Counted from the first letter of the stretch, positions 1 to 5,740 are shown. The stretch is DNA of 7,642 nucleotides from an uncultured Flavobacteriales bacterium (GCA_937897625.1 CALCNZ010000237.1:1-7642), one strand, 5' to 3'. Numbers and translations are program-made. Notes: a model not told the origin generated them from the sequence alone.

Positions 1-299
1 AACATCGCATCTGTAGTAATATATACAACAGGGACGACTTCGCAGGTCGGCTTTTCTTTGAATTGAACAATGGCATCGGGCTTCAGGCCTTGCTCACTCG
101 ATATCACATCGAAATAACGAATGTACAAGCGCTTTACTTCTAGGTCCGCGAGCAACTGATGCTCTTTTTCAGTTAATTCAAAAACTGTTTTCCAGTAATA
201 AAATGAAATAACAGGTTTGGTTGAATTGTAGGAAAAAATTCTCCAACATACAATAACCGCCAAGGCGGCTAAAGCTATGAAAGTCAATTTTCTTTTCAT
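1..299 (-). CDS. Uncharacterised exported or membrane-anchored protein, N-terminal part (partial at window edge)
   Basis: An open frame starts at the ATG at 299-297 and runs off the left edge after 99 complete codons, so the C-terminus is missing. It opens with a positively charged start (MKRK), then one hydrophobic stretch at about residues 5-22 (LTFIALAALAVIVCW), which looks like a signal peptide or a single membrane anchor; there is no clear lipobox. The following segment, around residues 33-65, contains FYYWKT and RLYIRYFDV. I associate this wording with a conserved Bacteroidota family of unknown function, from memory only. The start is the first ATG after in-frame stops, with no Shine-Dalgarno and an A/C-rich leader. 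It is separated from the GH13 gene upstream by a terminator, so it probably has its own promoter. No function is assigned. Confidence 0.8.
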   Translation of the reverse strand, partial: MKRKLTFIALAALAVIVCWRIFSYNSTKPVISFYYWKTVFELTEKEHQLLADLEVKRLYIRYFDVISSEQGLKPDAIVQFKEKPTCEVVPVVYITTDAM

Positions 300-316
300 T
301 GTTGGGAATCGTAAAT

Positions 317-324
317 TAAAAGTA
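317..324 (-). promoter_or_regulatory. Possible -7 element for the gene starting at 299
   Basis: On the minus strand this reads TACTTTTA, seven of eight matches to the Bacteroidota -7 consensus TAnnTTTG, ending 17 bases before the start codon. No TTG is seen at a suitable -33 distance. It is proposed because the gene follows a terminator and needs its own promoter; the match alone is weak. Confidence 0.25.
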
Positions 325-330
325 ACTGAA

Positions 331-360
331 TTTATTCGCCTTTATTCCGTTGTGAATAAA
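331..360. repeat. TTTATTC direct repeat with an inverted copy
   Basis: TTTATTC occurs at 331-337 and 341-347, and its reverse complement GAATAAA at 354-360. The last two can form a 7-bp stem with a 6-base loop. The cluster lies between the GH13 terminator and the start of the gene at 299, just upstream of that gene's possible promoter, where a regulator site would be expected. AT-rich chance repetition is equally possible. Apart from this, the possible promoter and the terminator, nothing else is seen in the 300-410 gap. Confidence 0.3.
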
Positions 361-388
361 AATAAAAAAGGTCGGAATTTCCGACCTT
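361..388 (-). terminator. Intrinsic terminator of the GH13 gene
   Basis: On the minus strand a 9-bp perfect stem (AAGGTCGGA / TCCGACCTT, 380-388 with 368-376) closes a 3-base loop and is followed by a T-rich run (364-369, interrupted by one A, then more T). It lies about 22 bases after the stop codon of the GH13 gene, in the right orientation to end its transcript. Confidence 0.88.
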
Positions 389-410
389 CTCTATTCCATT
401 CGAATATAAA

Positions 411-1793
411 TTAATTCTTCAAAATTAAATACTGAAAGGCCGAAAGGGCTATTGTACTTCCAATGGTTACAGGCGCACCCGTAATGGCATTGGTCCAGGT
501 TGAATTCAACAAGGCTGTTGGAACAGTGTAGTTAGACGTGGTATTTCGAACATTGGCAATCACTAAAACTTGATCGTTGTAGAGCACCTTTTTGAAACAG
601 ACCACATTCGGATCTGCATACGCCATTGGAGTCCCGTAACGAGCTGCTGCCGACTGCGAATAAAACGCAAGCATATCTCGATAATTCTGCTGCATGTCCA
701 AATTCACTGTCCAATTTATGGGAGAATTCGAAAAGAAAGGAACCGTACTCACACGCCCCACTTCCTGACCAGTATAGATCAAGGGAACACCGTTGTAGTA
801 TGTCGTAATCACGGAAGCGCAAGTCGCTCCTGCCTTTCCGTTGAACAAGGTCATTGGGGTTGCTTCCCAAGCGCTCTGGTCGTGATTCGTTGTGAACCTC
901 AACTTGCGATTTCCTGCAGGAACATTTGCGTATTCAGAAGTGTTCGTTGTATATATGGTTGAAGGAGCACTTCCCGCAAACACATTCTTCATGGCCGTGT
1001 AAAAATCCCAGGCATAAGTCATATGAAATCCTGCAGTATAATGGTCCGCACGTGTTCCTTCCGCCAAGAAAATTAAATTTCTATTAGGAATTGTATTCAA
1101 TGTATCAATCGCTTGCTTCCAAAAATCGAACGGAACACCATCGGCATAATCGCAACGCAAACCATCGATGTTCGCCTCCAATATCCAATACTTCATCGCG
1201 TCAATCATATTCAAACGCATGGTTGTGTTGTCGTAATTTAAATCCGCTACATCGTTCCAATTGGTTCCCGCAGGAATGATAATGTTTCCGCTTCCGTCTT
1301 GTGAATACCAGTCAGGATGAGCAGTCACCCAAGGGTTGTCCCATGCTGTGTGATTCGCCACCCAGTCCACCACTACAGCCATGTTGCGATTGTGCGCTTC
1401 GGTTGTGAGCGTGCGCAAATCGGCAAGTGTTCCATATTCACTTCCTACCTCAATATAGTTTTTTACGCAATAGGGTGAATTCACTGAATTGATTTGCCCG
1501 ATTGGATAAATAGGCATGAGCCAAATGACATTCACATTAAGGGCTTTCAATTGATCGAGTCTGTTAATGACTCCTTGTAAATCTCCGCCTGAACTGAAGG
1601 CACGAAGATTCACTTCGTACATAATGATGTTCTTGGTTTCAGGAACACTGTCGAACGGCGTTCCATATTGCTGATACCCGGAAGTTATCGGTGGATTATC
1701 TACAACGGTATCGGGTGGACAATCCTTTTTGCACGCAGCAAATGATAATAATGATGTGAAAAGAAAAAATAAAGTCGCTCGAGTCATATTCAT
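411..1793 (-). CDS. GH13 alpha-amylase family glycoside hydrolase, predicted lipoprotein
   Basis: This 460-residue protein is a retaining glycoside hydrolase acting on alpha-glucans such as starch or maltodextrin. The N-terminus is a lipoprotein signal peptide with the Cys at residue 21 (FAAC, then KKD), so it is probably anchored to the outer membrane. The (beta/alpha)8 barrel begins near YEVNLRAF (59-66). The conserved GH13 regions are all present: region I DWVANH (143-148), region II GLRCD with the nucleophile Asp215, region III FLAEG with the acid/base Glu245, and region IV TTNHD with Asp305. TGQE follows at 341-344. Residues from about 395 look like the C-terminal beta domain. The insert between regions I and II is short, about 60 residues, and the usual Lys-His after the nucleophile is replaced by Asp218-Gly219, as in some bacterial GH13 groups. 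It follows the TSUP permease gene by 17 bases and ends in a good terminator. Exact substrate specificity cannot be read from sequence. A second ATG at codon 3 is an equally plausible start. Confidence 0.93.
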   Translation of the reverse strand: MNMTRATLFFLFTSLLSFAACKKDCPPDTVVDNPPITSGYQQYGTPFDSVPETKNIIMYEVNLRAFSSGGDLQGVINRLDQLKALNVNVIWLMPIYPIGQINSVNSPYCVKNYIEVGSEYGTLADLRTLTTEAHNRNMAVVVDWVANHTAWDNPWVTAHPDWYSQDGSGNIIIPAGTNWNDVADLNYDNTTMRLNMIDAMKYWILEANIDGLRCDYADGVPFDFWKQAIDTLNTIPNRNLIFLAEGTRADHYTAGFHMTYAWDFYTAMKNVFAGSAPSTIYTTNTSEYANVPAGNRKLRFTTNHDQSAWEATPMTLFNGKAGATCASVITTYYNGVPLIYTGQEVGRVSTVPFFSNSPINWTVNLDMQQNYRDMLAFYSQSAAARYGTPMAYADPNVVCFKKVLYNDQVLVIANVRNTTSNYTVPTALLNSTWTNAITGAPVTIGSTIALSAFQYLILKN

Positions 1794-1797
1794 TCAA

Positions 1798-1805
1798 CAA
1801 AACTA
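1798..1805 (-). promoter_or_regulatory. Possible -7 element immediately before the GH13 gene
   Basis: The minus strand reads TAGTTTTG, an exact TAnnTTTG match, ending 4 bases before the first ATG and 10 before the second. A TTG lies 15 bases upstream, shorter than the usual spacing. If active, it would give an essentially leaderless transcript or start at codon 3. Because the upstream gene ends only 17 bases away, readthrough from that gene may be the real source of transcription. Confidence 0.28.
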
Positions 1806-1810
1806 AGACA

Positions 1811-2542
1811 TTACATGTTCCAAATTACCTTAAAGATTTGGCTGAGGGAAGTACCTATGATCACGACTAAAACAATGATTCTAAAATTCGCATTGGAAGT
1901 TCTCTCCAATATTTTTTTTCCTATCCACGAACCCACCCATGCAACAAACAGCAGAGCAGGAATGAGGGTGAGATATTCTTTGCTGAAATAGCCATTCCAA
2001 ATGTAAACCCCAGCCCTGCTTGCATCTACACCCAAATCAATAAGTGCTGAAGTTGCGACGAATGCACTTTTTTCAAGTTCGAAAGCAATCAACGTCATTC
2101 CGCGAATGGCTCCGCCCGTGCCCAACAATCCGGCTAAAAATCCTGAAAGTGCCCCTCCGAAGACCAAATTCAATTGCGTTTTTTTTATGTTGAATTTCTG
2201 ACTGAAGATCATCACGAAAGAGAGTACCAACAGCATTACACTTAATCCTATTTCAATCATTCGAACAGGAATAAACGCCGTTAAAATTGCACCGATGATC
2301 ACGAAGATTACCGCAGGAATTCCCAATCGAAATAGCACGTATCTGTCTACCCCGTGACGAAAGAGATAAATCTTGAACACATTGCTGAACACATGAAAAA
2401 CTGCTGTAATTCCGAGAACCACTTTAAAATCGAAAAACAAAGCTGCCAACGGAATGAATAGCACAGAAGAACCGAAACCCGAAACCGTTCCAATGATCTC
2501 GGCGATTAATGCGAATAAAATAAAGAGAAAGAGATTTTCCAT
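1811..2542 (-). CDS. TSUP (TauE/SafE) family membrane permease
   Basis: The product is a very hydrophobic 243-residue protein with about seven or eight membrane segments and the two-fold layout of the TauE/SafE family. The N-terminal half carries GTVSGFGSS (18-26), and the second half the matching SGFLAGLLGTGG (133-144). These Gly/Ser-rich re-entrant motifs are typical of the family, whose members move small anions such as sulfite, sulfoacetate or other organosulfur compounds across the inner membrane. Length is near the family's usual 240-270. The substrate here is unknown. I chose the ATG at 2542 over the TTG three codons upstream (2551), because the TTG falls inside a -7-like element and the ATG start gives a normal membrane N-terminus. 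It is cut off from rpsP upstream by a strong terminator, and the GH13 gene follows by 17 bases, so the two are likely co-transcribed. No sulfur-metabolism gene is nearby to support a sulfur role. Confidence 0.88.
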   Translation of the reverse strand: MENLFLFILFALIAEIIGTVSGFGSSVLFIPLAALFFDFKVVLGITAVFHVFSNVFKIYLFRHGVDRYVLFRLGIPAVIFVIIGAILTAFIPVRMIEIGLSVMLLVLSFVMIFSQKFNIKKTQLNLVFGGALSGFLAGLLGTGGAIRGMTLIAFELEKSAFVATSALIDLGVDASRAGVYIWNGYFSKEYLTLIPALLFVAWVGSWIGKKILERTSNANFRIIVLVVIIGTSLSQIFKVIWNM

Positions 2543-2548
2543 TCCGTT

Positions 2549-2556
2549 CAAATGTA
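2549..2556 (-). promoter_or_regulatory. Probable -7 promoter element of the TSUP/GH13 unit
   Basis: The minus strand reads TACATTTG, an exact TAnnTTTG, six bases before the ATG at 2542. It sits just after the T-run of the rpsP terminator, so a new promoter is needed here. No TTG is found at the -33 position, which is occupied by the terminator hairpin. Transcription would begin within about three bases of the start codon. Confidence 0.45.
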
Positions 2557-2560
2557 GACT

Positions 2561-2591
2561 AAAAAAAAAGGGAAGCTCAGCTTCCCTTTTT
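2561..2591 (-). terminator. Strong intrinsic terminator after rpsP
   Basis: GGGAAG (2570-2575) and CTTCCC (2581-2586) form a GC-rich stem around a 5-base loop; the arms extend by A/T pairs on both sides, and the pairing could run almost to the loop centre. On the minus strand the stem is followed by a run of nine T (2561-2569). It starts about 20 bases after the rpsP stop codon. The T-rich arm on the other strand is only five long, so minus-strand termination is the main function. Confidence 0.93.
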
Positions 2592-2611
2592 CAAAATAAC
2601 TTATATGCTGA

Positions 2612-3226
2612 TTATTCAGCAGCAGGTGCTTCGTCAGCAGCAGGTGCCTCAGCAACTGGAGCTTCTTCAGCAGCTGGAGCCTCTTCAACTGCAGGTGCCT
2701 CTTCAGCAACTACAACTTCTTCAGCAGCAACTTCTTCTTCAGCAACTGGATTTGCTTCTGCGTGAGCAGCAGCATCTGCAGCAGCACGAGCAGCAATACG
2801 CGCCTCGTTAACTGCACGCTCAGCTTTCAATTGCTCAGCCAAAGCTTCTTCCTTAGCAGAAGAAAGACCGTCGCGTTTTGCTTGAATCTTCGCGTCTTTA
2901 GAATCTAACCAAGCGTTGAATTTCGCATCGGCTTGCTCTTGTGTCAATGCACCTTTCTTAACACCTTTGTTCAAGTGTGTTTTGTATAAAACACCTTTGT
3001 AAGAAAGAATTGCACGAGCTGTGTCTGTAGGCTGCGCTCCGTTGAACAACCAAGTAACAGCTTTGTCTGTGTCTAACACAATAGTAGCTGGGTTGGTGTT
3101 TGGATTGTAGCTTCCAATACGCTCGATGAATTTACCATCACGCGGTGAACGCGCATCAGCGGCAACAATGTGGAAGAATGGTTTACCCTTCTTACCGTGG
3201 CGCTGTAATCTGATTTTTACTGACAT
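2612..3226 (-). CDS. rpsP: Small ribosomal subunit protein bS16 with long Ala/Glu-rich C-terminal extension
   Basis: bS16 is a 30S subunit assembly and structural protein. The first 80 or so residues carry the family signature: MSVKIRLQRHG at the start, then PFFHIVAADARSPRDG (16-31), FIERIGSYNP (33-42) and a later YKGVLYKTHL (76-85). Standard bacterial S16 is 80-90 residues; this one has 204. The extension has a charged, probably helical part (about 95-155, rich in Lys, Glu and Ala) and then a low-complexity tail of repeated EEAPAA-like units (175-204). Long S16 tails are known in Bacteroidota, though their role is not established to my knowledge. The start has an A-rich leader and no Shine-Dalgarno. 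The CE15 gene ends 40 bases upstream with no obvious terminator between. A strong terminator follows, and rimM, the common downstream partner of rpsP in bacteria, is absent. Confidence 0.97.
   Translation of the reverse strand: MSVKIRLQRHGKKGKPFFHIVAADARSPRDGKFIERIGSYNPNTNPATIVLDTDKAVTWLFNGAQPTDTARAILSYKGVLYKTHLNKGVKKGALTQEQADAKFNAWLDSKDAKIQAKRDGLSSAKEEALAEQLKAERAVNEARIAARAAADAAAHAEANPVAEEEVAAEEVVVAEEAPAVEEAPAAEEAPVAEAPAADEAPAAE
2615..2704 (-). repeat. Hexapeptide-like repeat coding for the bS16 tail (EEAPAA units)
   Basis: The last 30 codons of rpsP encode EEAPAV, EEAPAA, EEAPVA, EAPAA, DEAPAA, E. The DNA is correspondingly repetitive, with recurring GCAGCAGGTGC and TTCTTCAGCA words on the plus strand. 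This explains the Ser/Ala-rich and Gln/Leu-rich open frames on the opposite strand, which are not genes. Such near-identical units can change in number by slippage. Confidence 0.8.
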
Positions 3227-3241
3227 AGTTTTTTGTTTTGT

Positions 3242-3273
3242 GGGTACGAAACCCGGTTAACAATTTTTAATTG
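3242..3273 (-). promoter_or_regulatory. Possible structured leader before rpsP (two short hairpins)
   Basis: Read on the minus strand, CAATTAAAAATTG (3261-3273) can form a 5-bp stem and GGGT-TTCGT-ACCC (3242-3254) a 4-bp stem, one after the other, shortly before the rpsP start. The first overlaps the CE15 stop codon. Neither is followed by a T-run, so they are not convincing terminators. They may be a minor mRNA structure or chance. Confidence 0.18.
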
Positions 3274-4568
3274 GACGGCGAATATAACACTTTTTTAGCA
3301 TATTCCACATACTTTTCCCAATCCCACCGCAAAATTTCGTGCTCCCCAGCCCTCAAGTGAAAGGCCATGTTTCCGAATTGAATAGACTCGTTCGGAGAAG
3401 GATATTTGTACGGGATTTCCAGCGTGGAATCGTACAATGCATAAATAGCTTGGGATTTATAGAAGGAAAGATACTCTCCTTCTGGATCGGCCCACGAATC
3501 TTTGCTAGCACTAGCCACATACAAGGCGCGAGGTGCAACCAATGAAAGAAGCATTTCTTGATCGACCAACAATAACGAATCGTTACCTCGAAAACTTTGG
3601 AAGTTTCTGGCAAACCAATAAGGAAAGCGATTCGTTATTTTCTCAATGTCCTCTCCGCGCATGGTTCTGAATTGCGCCGCTCCTGCGCAACCGGAATTGT
3701 TTGAAACCACCATGTCAAATCGCTCATCCAACACACCTGCCCATAGCGCGGCTTTTCCCAATCGCGAATGTCCAATCACAGCAGTCTTGGAATTCTTTGT
3801 TTCTGGTTGAAGTTCCAAATACGCTTGCAACTCGGAAAGACCCCAAGCCCAGGCGGAAATACTTCCCCACTCGTTTCTTTTTCGAATGTGAACTCGTCCT
3901 TCCGCAAGACCGTGAACACCATCAATAAAACCGTTATTTACATCCGGATCGAAATCGGCATAGTGAGCGGTAATGAGTCCACATCCACTTCCAACAATTA
4001 AATCCAACGGCCAACGATAGGCTTTCGTTCCTCGAGATTCTTCTGCAACATGATGACCTTTCGTCTTCACTCCAGCATTCTTCATAACATAATGCTTCGA
4101 TTGGGTTAATGAATGAAGTGTATCGAGCGTGCCGTTTCCAAAAAAATTCAACCCAACAAAAACAATGGGATCTTTGACATTTAACGGAAGAAATTGCGCG
4201 AAATACGATTTCATTTTTCTTCCCCTGTATTTGTAATCTGCCCTAACCTCTCTGTGTTCCATTCGAACTCCACCGATAGAAATCGTATCAATACTTAAAA
4301 CGGAATACGCCACCTTCGGCTTGAATGCTGGACGCTTTCCGAAAACATAGTTCTCGTAATAATCAATGAGCTCCGGTCTGCGCACATTTTCCCAAGTCGT
4401 GACATCGTTAACTTGTCTATTGCTAAAAGACTTTCGAACCCCTTGAAGAGCGGGATCTAATTTTCTTAATTCGGAAGAATGAACTTTTTCAACCGAGCGA
4501 ACGCATGCCCCTAATGAAAAGACAATTACACTTCCAACTAGAAAAAATAAGGCTCTATTATTTTTCAT
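3267..4568 (-). CDS. CE15 glucuronoyl esterase-like alpha/beta hydrolase, predicted lipoprotein
   Basis: The protein has 433 residues. Carbohydrate esterase family 15 enzymes cleave esters of (4-O-methyl-)glucuronic acid, such as those linking xylan to lignin. A lipoprotein signal ends in LGAC with Cys22, so the enzyme is probably membrane-anchored outside the inner membrane. The family landmarks are in order: WENVRRPEL (59-67), GLNFFGNGT (139-147), the nucleophile elbow GHSRLGKAALWAG with Ser268 (266-278), VSNNSGCAGAA (288-298), the loop KDSWADPEGEY (356-366), and HLRAGEHEILRWDW (404-417), which supplies the catalytic His (404 or 410). No acidic residue occupies the NNSG position where fungal enzymes place their catalytic Glu; Asp357 or Asp361 in the later loop may serve instead. 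Its ATG directly follows the stop codon of the small membrane protein gene, suggesting translational coupling. No SusC/D pair or other xylan genes are seen nearby, so the natural substrate is uncertain. Confidence 0.88.
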   Translation of the reverse strand: MKNNRALFFLVGSVIVFSLGACVRSVEKVHSSELRKLDPALQGVRKSFSNRQVNDVTTWENVRRPELIDYYENYVFGKRPAFKPKVAYSVLSIDTISIGGVRMEHREVRADYKYRGRKMKSYFAQFLPLNVKDPIVFVGLNFFGNGTLDTLHSLTQSKHYVMKNAGVKTKGHHVAEESRGTKAYRWPLDLIVGSGCGLITAHYADFDPDVNNGFIDGVHGLAEGRVHIRKRNEWGSISAWAWGLSELQAYLELQPETKNSKTAVIGHSRLGKAALWAGVLDERFDMVVSNNSGCAGAAQFRTMRGEDIEKITNRFPYWFARNFQSFRGNDSLLLVDQEMLLSLVAPRALYVASASKDSWADPEGEYLSFYKSQAIYALYDSTLEIPYKYPSPNESIQFGNMAFHLRAGEHEILRWDWEKYVEYAKKVLYSPSN

Positions 4569-4985
4569 CTATTTTGAAGTTCGAAGCGCCAATTTATATC
4601 CGATCCAAGCCGTAGGAATATACGCCAATCCTAAATCTAACGCATCGAACCACAAGGGCGATGGCAATTTAAATACCATCCACGCACCGCCTAAGAAAAA
4701 TAGAAATCCAACTAAAAGTGCTCGGATTAACTTTCTGTCTTTTATGAATAACGTCACGAAGAAAGCACCAACCAATGTTCCAATAGCGTGGGCTAGAAAT
4801 GGCATGATAAAATGTTTCGGCTCCATCATAGCCATTGCGGCTTTCAATCCTTCTTCTGTTGTCAAGTTTGAACCAACGGGCGGAGGGATAATTGCATCGC
4901 TATAGTTAATGATCAATCCGTTCGCTATTCCGCCCGCAAATACGCAAGCAACAAACACGAAAACATTTATAACAATTCCTTTCAT
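4569..4985 (-). CDS. Small four-helix integral membrane protein, function unknown
   Basis: I do not recognise a named family for this 138-residue protein. Four hydrophobic segments are visible: about 4-26, 59-81, 87-106 and 113-133. Between the first and second is a polar loop with PPPVGSN (34-40) and a Glu/Lys-bearing stretch before MMEPKHF. The loop between helices 2 and 3 is positively charged (KDRKLIR, 82-88), suggesting it faces the cytoplasm. The short C-terminus is LRTSK. The start is the ATG at 4985, with an A/C-rich leader and no Shine-Dalgarno; the PIN toxin gene ends 49 bases upstream with no visible terminator. Its TAG stop is immediately followed by the ATG of the CE15 gene with no spacer, so the two are probably translated together. 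Whether it works with the esterase or simply shares its transcript cannot be told. Confidence 0.82.
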   Translation of the reverse strand: MKGIVINVFVFVACVFAGGIANGLIINYSDAIIPPPVGSNLTTEEGLKAAMAMMEPKHFIMPFLAHAIGTLVGAFFVTLFIKDRKLIRALLVGFLFFLGGAWMVFKLPSPLWFDALDLGLAYIPTAWIGYKLALRTSK

Positions 4986-5034
4986 AGTTTGAAATTTCGT
5001 GGTGAAGATAAGCCGATATCAGCAGAGCTCCTAA

Positions 5035-5451
5035 CTAGCGCTTGCACCATTGCTTCGGGGTAAAAACGGGTAACTGTGCGTGTTTGTAATCTTTCACATT
5101 TCTTGTTATCAATGCGTCAATCTTTTTCGAACGAAGCGCTAAAAAATATTGAACTCCGTCTTCGAAATCTGAAAACTTCGATTGAATGGAAGACTCGATA
5201 TCTTCATTGCTCGCATCTATTATCTTGAAATGCTTGCTCACAAATGAAACAGAACTATTTGCAAATTTAACATCGTGCATTTTTCGAATAATGAAATGAA
5301 GATTCGCCACCACAATTGAAGATGAAAAGAGCACGCACTTTCCTTGCTGGTATTGAACAAATAAATGCTGTGCAAACTCAAAGTGCTCTTCTCGCTGCAG
5401 AACGAGATCTAGAATTACATCTGAATCAATGAATAAACGTGCCTTATTCAT
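5035..5451 (-). CDS. PIN-domain toxin (VapC-like endoribonuclease)
   Basis: This 138-residue protein has the length and layout of a PIN-domain RNase toxin, which cleaves RNA using Mg2+ held by a cluster of acidic residues. Visible features are the N-terminal FIDSDVILDLVL (7-18) with Asp9, Asp11 and Asp15, a central acidic site DFEDGVQYF (95-103), and the C-terminal strand and loop LITRNVKDY (114-122) with Asn118 and Asp121. This resembles the PIN_3 group rather than classic VapC. The ATG at 5451 lies inside the end of the antitoxin gene, and the overlap is 8 bases (ATGAATAA), as usual for type II toxin-antitoxin pairs. The target RNA cannot be inferred. The frame is intact and the acidic residues are present, so the toxin looks functional. 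Confidence 0.88.
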   Translation of the reverse strand: MNKARLFIDSDVILDLVLQREEHFEFAQHLFVQYQQGKCVLFSSSIVVANLHFIIRKMHDVKFANSSVSFVSKHFKIIDASNEDIESSIQSKFSDFEDGVQYFLALRSKKIDALITRNVKDYKHAQLPVFTPKQWCKR

Positions 5452-5728
5452 TCTTGTTCAACAAATAATTGAATCGCTCTTCTTCCAAATTCAGTTTCCG
5501 CTTGGCTTTCGATTTTTTCAATTGCGAATGAAGGGCCTGAAGTTCTGTGCTCACCGGAGCGTAATTACCTACATCTTCTTTCACCAAAGACGCTAAGTAA
5601 TTTTCCACCAAAGATGAAATAGACTGATTGTGCTCAGCGGCATACCTCTTCGCCTTTTCAATTACATCTTCACTCACGCTCAGCGTGAGCTTTGGACGAT
5701 ACTCTGATTTCCCTTTCAACTTTTTCAT
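5444..5728 (-). CDS. Ribbon-helix-helix antitoxin (DUF6364-like), partner of the PIN toxin
   Basis: This 94-residue basic protein precedes and overlaps the PIN toxin gene. Residues 13-18 (KLTLSV) look like the DNA-contacting beta strand of a ribbon-helix-helix dimer, followed by helix 1 (SEDVIEKAKRYAAEHN, 19-34) and helix 2 (SISSLVENYLASLV, 36-49). This pattern matches what I know as DUF6364 antitoxins. Residues 60-94 form a charged, Lys/Glu-rich tail, the usual place for toxin binding. Antitoxins of this kind normally repress their own promoter, more strongly in complex with the toxin; spaced repeats in the upstream intergenic region could be the operator. The start at 5728 is the first ATG, and a -7-like element ends only 4 bases before it. 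The toxin start is embedded in the last codons, implying translational coupling. Confidence 0.87.
   Translation of the reverse strand: MKKLKGKSEYRPKLTLSVSEDVIEKAKRYAAEHNQSISSLVENYLASLVKEDVGNYAPVSTELQALHSQLKKSKAKRKLNLEEERFNYLLNKNE
5673..5689. repeat. Perfect GC-rich palindrome inside the antitoxin gene
   Basis: CTCACGCT-C-AGCGTGAG is an inverted repeat with 8-bp perfect arms and a single central base. It covers antitoxin codons 14-19 (LTLSVS), which are the codons of the predicted DNA-binding beta strand. It is clearly more GC-rich than the surrounding gene. It could form an mRNA hairpin near the start of the message or be a protein-binding site. Confidence 0.85.
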
Positions 5729-5732
5729 ACAA

Positions 5733-5740
5733 CAAATATA
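5733..5740 (-). promoter_or_regulatory. Possible -7 promoter element of the toxin-antitoxin unit
   Basis: The minus strand reads TATATTTG, an exact TAnnTTTG, ending four bases before the antitoxin ATG. No TTG is found at normal -33 spacing (one lies only 13 bases upstream). A start site at the normal distance would give an essentially leaderless message. Confidence 0.45.

Noticed and set aside
2543..2551. Alternative TTG start for the TSUP gene at 2551
   Set aside because: It adds only three residues, the TTG is part of a -7-like element, and an ATG follows at 2542.
2454..2811. Ser/Ala-rich and Gln/Leu-rich open frames on the plus strand
   Set aside because: They are antisense readings of the repetitive bS16 tail and of the terminator and TSUP start; they have no promoter and no family resemblance.
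3279..3286. TATATTCG on the minus strand as an rpsP promoter
   Set aside because: It mismatches the consensus at one fixed position, has no TTG upstream and lies in the last codons of the CE15 gene.
4986..5034. Terminator between the PIN toxin and membrane protein genes
   Set aside because: Only the short palindrome GAGCTC is visible, with no stable stem and no T-run.
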